Assembly (NCBI GenBank): GCA_903970315.1
Contig: CAJCIJ010000042.1
Location: forward strand, 1-9,831
Source of the DNA: Actinomycetota bacterium
GTDB taxonomy: Bacteria > Actinomycetota > Thermoleophilia > Solirubrobacterales > Solirubrobacteraceae
Length of the DNA: 9,831 bases
Direction: 5' to 3'
Part shown: positions 4,637 to 9,831 of the stretch, one piece after another
How the letters are laid out: every line of letters begins with the position of its first letter
Numbering within the stretch: position 1 is the first letter of the stretch
Program-made: the position numbers and the translations under genes
Notes under the pieces: generated by a model
Database searches by the model: none
Seen by the model: only the letters and a program-made list of their open reading frames with translations
Told to the model about the DNA's origin: nothing

Positions 4637-6400
4637 ATGACGTTGCCCTCCTCTGACCGCACCGCGCACGCACCGGCCAAGACCCGGTTCATCTTTGTGA
4701 CCGGCGGCGTGGTCTCCTCGCTTGGCAAGGGCATCGCAGCGGCGTCGATCGGGCGGCTTCTGGTCGCGCGCGGGCTGACTGTGGCGCTGCAGAAGTTCGA
4801 CCCCTACATAAACGTGGACCCGGGCACGATGTCGCCGTACCAGCACGGCGAGGTGTTCGTCACCGAGGACGGCGCCGAGACAGATCTTGATCTCGGCCAC
4901 TACGAGCGCTTCACCGACGTCAACACCAGCCGTATCTCAAACGTCACAGCCGGCGGCATCTACGACACGGTGATCCGCCGCGAGCGCCGCGGCGACTATC
5001 TGGGCAGCACGGTCCAGGTCGTGCCGCACATCACCGACGAGATCAAGCAGCGCATCGCGCTGATCGCCGAGTCAAGCGACGCCGATTTCGTCATCACCGA
5101 GATCGGCGGCACCGTGGGCGACATCGAGTCGCTGCCGTTCCTTGAGGCCATCCGTCAGTTCCCCGTCGAGGTGGGGCGCCGGCGGTGCATGTTCATCCAC
5201 CTCACGCTCGTGCCCTATGTGGGGCATGCGGGAGAGCTGAAGACCAAGCCCACGCAGCACTCGGTCAACGAGCTGAGGCGCATCGGTATCGCCCCGGACA
5301 TGCTCATGTGCCGCTCGGAGGGCTCGCTGTCGACGGCCATCCGCCGCAAGATCGCGCTCTTTGCCAGCCTGCCCGAGGAGGCGATCGTCTCGGCGCGCGA
5401 CGTCGACAACATCTACGAAGTTCCGCTGAGCTTCTTGGAACAGGGCGTGGACTCGTTCATCGCCGAGCATTTCGGGATGTCGCCGCCGGAGCCCGAGCTG
5501 TCACGCTGGCGCGAGTCCGTGGCCAGGGCCGAGGCGGCCACCCGCACCGTGCGGATTGCGCTGGTGGGCAAGTACGTGGCCCTGGAGGACGCCTACCTGT
5601 CGGTGTGCGAAGCGCTCCGCCACGCCGCCTGGGCCCAGGGGGGGCGCGTGGAGATCGACTGGATCGATTCGGAGCAGCTTGAGCAGTCGGGATCTGAGTC
5701 CGATGCCGACGACCGGGCGCTTGTGCTCCGGCAGCTGGCGGCCGCCGACGGGATTCTGATCCCGGGCGGGTTCGGGGGCAGGGGCATCGAGGGCAAGATC
5801 GTGGCTGCCCGTCTGGCCCGCGAGCGGCGTATTCCCTATCTGGGGATCTGCCTGGGCATGCAGATTGCAGTATGCGAGTTCGCTCGCCACGTGTGCGGCA
5901 TGGACGGCGCCAACTCGACGGAGTTCGATCACGAGACGCCGCATCCCGTGATCGACCTTTTGCCCGAGCAGAAGGAAGTCGCCGGCCTTGGCGGGACCAT
6001 GCGCCTGGGCGCCGACCCGATCAAGCTCCACGAGGGGTCGCGCGCTCGCGCCCTGTACGGCGACGAAGCGGTGATCTATGAGCGCCACCGCCACCGCTAT
6101 GAGGTCAACAACCTGCTGCGCAAGCGGCTCACCGAGACGCCGGGCGGAGGGCAGGGTCTGCGCATCTCGGGCACCTCGCCGGACGAGCGGCTGGTTGAGG
6201 TGGTCGAGCTCGATGAGCATCCGTTCTTCGTGGCGTCTCAGTTTCACCCTGAGTTCAAGTCCCGGCCGGAGCGGCCGGCGCCACTGTTTGCCGGCTTCAT
6301 CGCCGCTGCGCTGGCCAGGTCTGCGGCCGATGGCCAACCGGGGGGTGCCACCGGCGAGGTCGACGCTCCGGCGGCACCCACGCAGGCGGGCGCTTCCTGA
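4637..6400 (+). CDS. pyrG: CTP synthase
   Basis: Makes CTP from UTP using ATP and glutamine-derived ammonia, the last step of de novo pyrimidine nucleotide synthesis. The 587 residues show the amidoligase domain (about 15-285) with [13 protein letters not shown] at the start, [16 protein letters not shown] (52-67) and the GGTVGDIES motif (157-165). The class I glutamine amidotransferase domain (about 303-560) has the oxyanion region GGFGGRG (377-383), nucleophile Cys405 in GICLGMQ, and His537/Glu539 in QFHPEF. The C-terminal 25-30 residues are a low-complexity Ala/Gly/Pro tail. The ATG at 4637 follows a GGAG at 6 nt; an in-frame ATG at 4612 is not present and the longer GTG start at 4592 would include the promoter. 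It opens the pyrG-xerD-mutM gene string; the next start overlaps its stop as TGATG. Confidence 0.98.
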   Translation: MTLPSSDRTAHAPAKTRFIFVTGGVVSSLGKGIAAASIGRLLVARGLTVALQKFDPYINVDPGTMSPYQHGEVFVTEDGAETDLDLGHYERFTDVNTSRISNVTAGGIYDTVIRRERRGDYLGSTVQVVPHITDEIKQRIALIAESSDADFVITEIGGTVGDIESLPFLEAIRQFPVEVGRRRCMFIHLTLVPYVGHAGELKTKPTQHSVNELRRIGIAPDMLMCRSEGSLSTAIRRKIALFASLPEEAIVSARDVDNIYEVPLSFLEQGVDSFIAEHFGMSPPEPELSRWRESVARAEAATRTVRIALVGKYVALEDAYLSVCEALRHAAWAQGGRVEIDWIDSEQLEQSGSESDADDRALVLRQLAAADGILIPGGFGGRGIEGKIVAARLARERRIPYLGICLGMQIAVCEFARHVCGMDGANSTEFDHETPHPVIDLLPEQKEVAGLGGTMRLGADPIKLHEGSRARALYGDEAVIYERHRHRYEVNNLLRKRLTETPGGGQGLRISGTSPDERLVEVVELDEHPFFVASQFHPEFKSRPERPAPLFAGFIAAALARSAADGQPGGATGEVDAPAAPTQAGAS

Positions 6401-6591
6401 TGCGGGCCGGCGATCTCGGCGTGACCGTGACGGCGGTCTTCTCGGTCGGCGGCGAGGACGAGGACCAGGCCTATGCGGTCGTGGCCGAGCTGATCGACCA
6501 GCTCAACGCCGTGGCCAACATGCCGCAGTGCGAGTGCGACCTGGACGTGAGCGTTGAGCGGACACACGCACACGCACAGGGCAGTGGATGA
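6400..6591 (+). CDS. Small protein of unknown function between pyrG and xerD
   Basis: 63 residues. Its ATG overlaps the pyrG stop by one base (TGATG) and its end overlaps the preferred xerD start by 8 nt, so translation is probably coupled to both. The predicted pattern is strand (GVTVTAVFSV), long helix (EDQAYAVVAELIDQLNAVA), strand (CECDLDVSVE), compatible with a small alpha-beta fold. The tail is His-rich (RTHAHAQ), and two Cys lie in QCECD. There is no signal peptide or membrane segment. In many actinobacteria the place between pyrG and xerD is held by a NUDIX hydrolase gene; this protein is not one. I do not recognise the family. Confidence 0.6.
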   Translation: MRAGDLGVTVTAVFSVGGEDEDQAYAVVAELIDQLNAVANMPQCECDLDVSVERTHAHAQGSG

Positions 6592-7537
6592 CCGGCATCT
6601 GATCGCAGACTTCCTCGCCTACCTTGAGCTTGAGCGGGGGCTGTCGCGCAACACGCTTGTCGCCTACCGGGCCGACCTGCTGGGAGCCAGCGCCTTTCTG
6701 ACGGACAGGCATGTGACGTTCATCGACGCCCAGCACGGCGACCTGGCGGCGTTCCTGGACGGGCTCGCGGGGACTGTGGCACCGTCCACGCTGCAACGCA
6801 AGCTCGCGTGTCTGCGCTCGTTTTACCGCCACCTGCGCCGCGAGGAGCTGATCGTGGCCGACCCCACAGCCGAGCTGCGCGGCCCGCGGCGCTCGGCGGT
6901 CCTGCCCAAGGTTCTCTCGCGCGATGAGGTGCACACCCTGCTCGCCCAGCCCAGCGGCACCGACCCGCGCGCGTTGCGCGACCGCGCACTGCTTGAGCTG
7001 ATGTACGCCTGTGGGCTGCGCGTCTCGGAGGTGGTGGGGCTCAAACCCACCGATGTCGATCCCGAGGAGGGCATGTTGCGCGCGCGCGGCAAGGGCCGCA
7101 AAGAACGCATTGTGCCCGTGGGGCGCCAGGCGCTGGCAGCGCTTGGCGCCTACCAGGCCCGCGGCAGACCCGTGCTGGTCGGTGCACAGGCCGAGGCCCA
7201 CCTGTTCGTCAACAGCCGCGGCCGCGGGCTCACTCGCCAGGGGCTCTACAAGATCGTGCAGGGATACGCCACCAGCGCGGGCCTGCGCGACAGGATGGCT
7301 CCACATACGCTGCGCCACACCTTCGCCACCCACATGCTTGCGGGAGGCTGTGACCTGCGCTCGCTGCAAGAGCTGCTTGGCCACGCCGATCTGTCGACGA
7401 CCCAGATCTACACGCACATGTCCTCCGAGCGCCTGAAGGAGACCTACTTCCGCGCCCACCCACGCGCACTGCGAGCAACTGCCGACGACGGCGTCCCGCC
7501 GCGGCTCCGAACCTCAGACCGTGCCCGAGCTACCTGA
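6584..7537 (+). CDS. xerD: Site-specific tyrosine recombinase XerD
   Basis: Resolves chromosome dimers at dif sites, usually with XerC and FtsK. From the GTG at 6584 it has 317 residues: an N-terminal SAM-like core-binding domain (about 5-90, with DFLAYLELERGLSRNT) and the catalytic domain (about 105-295). All catalytic residues are present: Arg146 (ACGLRVSE), Lys170 (RGKGRKER), His241 and Arg244 (HTLRHTFATH), His267 (LLGHADLS) and the nucleophile Tyr276 (IYTH). The C-terminus is extended by about 25 mostly polar residues. A TTG at 6554 would add 10 residues with a His-rich repeat; I reject it as it lacks family similarity and a clear ribosome-binding site. XerD rather than XerC is chosen partly on the pyrG neighbourhood known in actinobacteria. 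It overlaps mutM by 17 nt. Confidence 0.93.
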   Translation: MDDRHLIADFLAYLELERGLSRNTLVAYRADLLGASAFLTDRHVTFIDAQHGDLAAFLDGLAGTVAPSTLQRKLACLRSFYRHLRREELIVADPTAELRGPRRSAVLPKVLSRDEVHTLLAQPSGTDPRALRDRALLELMYACGLRVSEVVGLKPTDVDPEEGMLRARGKGRKERIVPVGRQALAALGAYQARGRPVLVGAQAEAHLFVNSRGRGLTRQGLYKIVQGYATSAGLRDRMAPHTLRHTFATHMLAGGCDLRSLQELLGHADLSTTQIYTHMSSERLKETYFRAHPRALRATADDGVPPRLRTSDRARAT

Positions 7538-8393
7538 GGTTGAGACGATCGTGAGCCAGCTGGCGCCGCTTTTGGAGGGGGCCACGCTTGCGCGTGTGCA
7601 GATCTCTGACCCGCGCTGGTCGGCCCCGCTCCCACCCGACGCGCTGGCGGCAGCCCTTGAGGGCAGACGCGTGGAGCGCCTGGGACGCCGCGGCAAGTAC
7701 ATCGTCTGGGAGCTCGACGACGGTCGGCGGCTGGTGCAGCACCTGCGGATGACCGGGGTTCTGCTCTATGACCCAACCCCCGATCCCACCCATGTGCGGG
7801 TGCGCATGGCGCTTGCCGGCGGCCCAAACTCGGCATTGTCGGCAGGCTCGGCGGCCCACACGCTCGTGATCTGTGACCCGCGGCGTTTTGGCACTGCCAC
7901 GCTGTGCGACGACGGCCGGGCGCTGGAGCGTTTCTTTGCCGAACGCCTCGGCCCGGAGCCCTTCGATGAGGCCTTCAGCGGCGCCTACCTGCGCGCTGCA
8001 CTGCGCCACAGCCGCCGCGCGATCAAGGCTGCACTGCTTGACCAGCGGCTGGTGGCGGGGGTGGGCAACATCTACGCCGACGAGGCTCTCTTTGCGGCCG
8101 GCGTGCACCCGGCCCGCCGGGCCGATCGGCTGTCGCTGGCCCAGTGTGAGCGCCTGCACGCCGGCGTGGTTGCCGCCATCCGTGCCGGCATCGACGCCCG
8201 CGGGGCCTCGATCGACGACTTTCGCCACGTCGATGGGGTGCGCGGCAGCTTCCAGGACCGGTTCATGGTGCACAGGCGTGCCGGCGAGCCGTGCCCGCGG
8301 TGCGCCACGGAGATCGTGAAGACCGTCGTGGCGGGCAGGGGGACCTACTGCTGCCCGCGCTGTCAGCCGCCGCCGCGCCGAGTCAGGCGCTAG
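7521..8393 (+). CDS. mutM: Formamidopyrimidine-DNA glycosylase (Fpg/MutM)
   Basis: Bifunctional base-excision enzyme that removes 8-oxoguanine and formamidopyrimidines and cuts the abasic site. 290 residues from a GTG start; the mature N-terminus PELPEVET gives catalytic Pro2 and Glu3. Lys59 lies in RRGKYIVWEL and HLRMTG follows (74-79). The helix-two-turn-helix region reads LLDQRLVAGVGNIYADEALF (172-191). The C-terminal zinc finger has Cys258, Cys261, Cys278 and Cys281, with Arg273 in AGRGTYCC. A short Ser/Ala-rich insert (about 100-112) is not typical. The start lies inside the xerD 3' end, so it is co-transcribed and probably coupled. Its TAG stop interlocks with the stop of the convergent glutaredoxin gene. 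Confidence 0.96.
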   Translation: MPELPEVETIVSQLAPLLEGATLARVQISDPRWSAPLPPDALAAALEGRRVERLGRRGKYIVWELDDGRRLVQHLRMTGVLLYDPTPDPTHVRVRMALAGGPNSALSAGSAAHTLVICDPRRFGTATLCDDGRALERFFAERLGPEPFDEAFSGAYLRAALRHSRRAIKAALLDQRLVAGVGNIYADEALFAAGVHPARRADRLSLAQCERLHAGVVAAIRAGIDARGASIDDFRHVDGVRGSFQDRFMVHRRAGEPCPRCATEIVKTVVAGRGTYCCPRCQPPPRRVRR

Positions 8394-8644
8394 GAGGCAA
8401 GCAGCTGGTCAAACCGGCCGTCGGACACGGCCGCCTGGGTCTCCTGGAAGCCCCCCACCAGCGTGTCGCCGACGAGCACCTGGGGAAAGGTCATCATCCC
8501 GGTGCGGCTGACGAGCTCGGCGCGGCCGGAGTCGTCGCGTGCGAGGTTGATCTCCTGGTACTCCAGGCCGCGGGCGCCCAGAAGCGCCTTGGCGGCGTTG
8601 CACAGGCTGCATGACTGGGTCGTGTAGACGGTGATCTGCGCCAT
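8390..8644 (-). CDS. Glutaredoxin-like thioredoxin-fold protein
   Basis: An 84-residue single-domain glutaredoxin, a cytosolic thiol-disulfide exchanger. It starts MAQITVYTTQ, with the dithiol active site Cys12-Ser-Leu-Cys15, then LEYQEINLARD, the cis-proline motif TFPQVLVGD (52-60) and GGFQE. In actinobacteria such proteins (NrdH/mycoredoxin-like) reduce ribonucleotide reductase or mycothiol mixed disulfides; which applies here cannot be read from CSLC. The start at 8644 is supported by a TAGACT -10 ten nt upstream. Its frame stays open upstream to 9808, but that stretch overlaps recO and dgt and is not real coding. The stop codon (complement CTA at 8390-8392) shares bases with the mutM TAG. 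Confidence 0.9.
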   Translation of the reverse strand: MAQITVYTTQSCSLCNAAKALLGARGLEYQEINLARDDSGRAELVSRTGMMTFPQVLVGDTLVGGFQETQAAVSDGRFDQLLAS

Positions 8645-8654
8645 GACTATGAAA

Positions 8655-8660
8655 AGTCTA
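8655..8660 (-). promoter_or_regulatory. Putative -10 element (TAGACT) of the glutaredoxin gene
   Basis: On the minus strand TAGACT lies 10 nt before the ATG, so the transcript would have a leader of only a few nt. No Shine-Dalgarno is visible. It is one of two divergent TAGACT elements in an 81-bp gap. Confidence 0.5.
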
Positions 8661-8712
8661 GCGGCGGCTTTGGGCCCCGCAGGAGTGCCCGCGGGGGCGC
8701 CGCGGGGGGGCC

Positions 8713-8718
8713 TAGACT
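8713..8718 (+). promoter_or_regulatory. Putative -10 element (TAGACT) of recO
   Basis: TAGACT ends 7 nt before the GTG start of recO, so transcription should begin at the start codon (leaderless). No -35 consensus is seen; the upstream stretch is G-rich. Confidence 0.5.
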
Positions 8719-8725
8719 CGCTGGC

Positions 8726-9481
8726 GTGGGACCGCTCAAGACAGAGGCGGTGGTGCTGCGATCGATGCGCTACGGCGAGGCCGACCGCATTCTGCACATC
8801 TACACACCCCAGCACGGCCGGCTCAGCGCCATCGCCAAGGGCTCTCGCCGTCCGCACAGCCGTTTTGGAGGCCGTTTGGAGCCGTTCTTTCGCCTGCGCA
8901 TGGACCTGCACGAGGGACGCTCGGAGCTGCTCACGGTGACGGGCGCGCACACCGTGGCGGGCCACGCTCGCCTGCGCACCGACGCCAGCGCCCTGGACGC
9001 TGCCGCTCGCGCGTGCGATGCGGTGGGGCGGCTGTTTGAGACCTCCGAGGGGCACCCAGGAGTCTTTCACCTGCTGTGCAACACGCTCTCGCTGCTGGAT
9101 TCCGATCCCACGCGTGCCACACGCGCCCACGCCCTGGCGTTTCGCCTGAAATTGCTCGTGGCGGCCGGCCTTGCGCCGCGGCTGAGCGGATGCGTCAGCT
9201 GTGGGAGCCAGCCCGGCCTGACGCGCTTCACTGGTGCCGGCGGGGGCATGCTGTGCGAGACCTGCTTCAGCACGGGCAATGGCCGGGAGTCCTGGCGCGG
9301 GGCCTCCTTTCCACTGGGAGGCGAGGCGATGGAGTTTATGACTACAGCGCTTTCGCGCCCGCTTGCACAGGTGCCCGATGCACCCGCCGCTGCGCTTGGC
9401 CAGGTCGAGAGGGCCATCGCGGACACACTTGAGCACCACGCCCACGTGCGCCTGATGGCCGCCAGCAACGGTCGCACCTGA
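8726..9481 (+). CDS. recO: DNA repair protein RecO
   Basis: RecFOR-pathway mediator that helps load RecA on gapped DNA and anneals strands. 251 residues, usual for the family. The N-terminal OB-fold (about 1-80) begins [20 protein letters not shown], with a basic stretch [12 protein letters not shown] (38-49). The central helical domain contains a four-cysteine zinc site, CVSC (156-159) and CETC (177-180), as in many bacterial RecO proteins. The GTG at 8726 starts the recognisable domain and follows a TAGACT -10 at leaderless distance. The next gene, dgt, begins 38 nt after the stop. RecO is diverged from the glutaredoxin gene and may share regulatory DNA with it. Confidence 0.93.
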   Translation: MGPLKTEAVVLRSMRYGEADRILHIYTPQHGRLSAIAKGSRRPHSRFGGRLEPFFRLRMDLHEGRSELLTVTGAHTVAGHARLRTDASALDAAARACDAVGRLFETSEGHPGVFHLLCNTLSLLDSDPTRATRAHALAFRLKLLVAAGLAPRLSGCVSCGSQPGLTRFTGAGGGMLCETCFSTGNGRESWRGASFPLGGEAMEFMTTALSRPLAQVPDAPAAALGQVERAIADTLEHHAHVRLMAASNGRT

Positions 9482-9519
9482 GCCGGCTGCCATCTGAGTT
9501 CGCTGCCACAATCGGACCG

Positions 9520-9831
9520 ATGAGTGTTGCAACGGGCACCGATGTGGTTGCGAGCGGTTTCGCGCGATCGCGCGCCGAGATCGAGCAAGCCACGCTGTGG
9601 GACCTGGCGGCTCGCTCCTACCCGGCGCAGCGCGCCGTGCCGGAGGACGACTGTGGGCTGCGCACCCCCTTCCAGCGCGACCGCGACAGGATCGTCCACA
9701 GCAAGGCGTTTCGGAGGTTGATGCACAAGACCCAGGTGTTCGTGGCGCCCCAGGGCGACCACTACCGCACGCGCCTGACCCACACGCTTGAGGTGACCGC
9801 GATCTCACGCACCGTGGCGCGCGCCCTGCGC
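9520..9831 (+). CDS. dgt: Deoxyguanosinetriphosphate triphosphohydrolase, N-terminal part (cut by window edge)
   Basis: The first 104 residues of an HD-domain dNTP triphosphohydrolase, which removes triphosphate from dGTP or other dNTPs. The characteristic block [20 protein letters not shown] (48-67) is followed by HKTQVF, the [14 protein letters not shown] segment (79-92) carrying the first metal-binding His of the HD domain, and [10 protein letters not shown]. The remaining HD residues lie beyond the window. There is no strong Shine-Dalgarno; a CACAAT hexamer (9507-9512) ends 7 nt before the ATG and could be a leaderless promoter, or the gene may be read through from recO. In many actinobacteria dnaG follows dgt; not checkable here. 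Confidence 0.92.
   Translation, partial: MSVATGTDVVASGFARSRAEIEQATLWDLAARSYPAQRAVPEDDCGLRTPFQRDRDRIVHSKAFRRLMHKTQVFVAPQGDHYRTRLTHTLEVTAISRTVARALR

Noticed and set aside
3973..4900. Several open frames on both strands across the RNA array (e.g. 3973-4263 plus, 4025-4396 minus, 4393-4734 minus)
   Set aside because: They are low-complexity Arg/Pro/Gly translations with no ribosome-binding sites, they cross terminator hairpins, and they are not shared between the three repeat units.
6554..6583. TTG start giving XerD a 10-residue His-rich N-terminus
   Set aside because: Lies inside the small upstream gene, has no clear Shine-Dalgarno, and family members start close to the DDFLAYLELERG-type motif.
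8390..9808. Long minus-strand open frame of 472 codons
   Set aside because: Only its last 84 codons (the glutaredoxin) resemble a protein. The rest runs opposite recO and dgt, which have clear family motifs, and long chance frames are normal at this GC content.

Overview
This is a GC-rich bacterial chromosome segment with compact gene packing, frequent GTG starts, start/stop overlaps and no transposases, phage genes, tRNAs or CRISPR. The gene content fits Actinomycetota: a cytoplasmic GAF-type NarL-family kinase, the order pyrG ... xerD, and recO next to a dgt-type dGTPase. A deep lineage such as Thermoleophilia/Solirubrobacterales is my guess from overall style, not something the sequence proves.

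Layout. 1-369 (minus): the N-terminal part of an MFS-like transporter running off the left edge. 414-2808 (plus): a two-component pair, a soluble GAF histidine kinase and a LuxR-type response regulator, separated by 385 nt that hold a large hairpin and a pair of 20-bp direct repeats just upstream of the regulator promoter. 2855-3511 (minus): a PadR-family regulator convergent to the response regulator. 3512-4636: about 1.1 kb with no credible protein gene. 4637-8393 (plus): pyrG, a 63-residue protein of unknown function, xerD and mutM (fpg), all overlapping and probably one operon. 8390-8644 (minus): a glutaredoxin whose stop codon interlocks with that of mutM. 8726-9481 (plus): recO. 9520-9831 (plus): the start of a dGTPase, cut by the window.

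The most unusual part is the non-coding stretch 3720-4510. It holds three tandem, diverged copies of what looks like one small-RNA gene. Each copy has a TATAAG/TATAAA/TATATG -10 element. A motif GTCCTC..[GT]GAGTGG follows 52-55 nt later, then a hairpin whose sequence changes between copies while its pairing is kept. An invariant 9-mer GTCTCCTCC lies 74-76 nt after the first motif, directly before a strong terminator-like hairpin. Both conserved pyrimidine motifs are complementary to Shine-Dalgarno sequences. Units A and C share a 17-nt spaced promoter and an upstream block, but each has a different inverted repeat at its promoter (a 24-bp perfect palindrome upstream of A, an 8-bp inverted repeat flanking the -10 of C). 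I do not recognise this as a named RNA family; C-rich 6C RNAs of actinobacteria and the anti-SD cuckoo/CcsR RNAs of alphaproteobacteria are the closest ideas I can offer.

A second theme is promoter architecture. Several genes have a TANNNT hexamer (TAGACT three times) only 7-10 nt before the start codon, implying leaderless or nearly leaderless transcripts for the transporter, response regulator, recO and glutaredoxin. pyrG has the same hexamer but keeps a Shine-Dalgarno.
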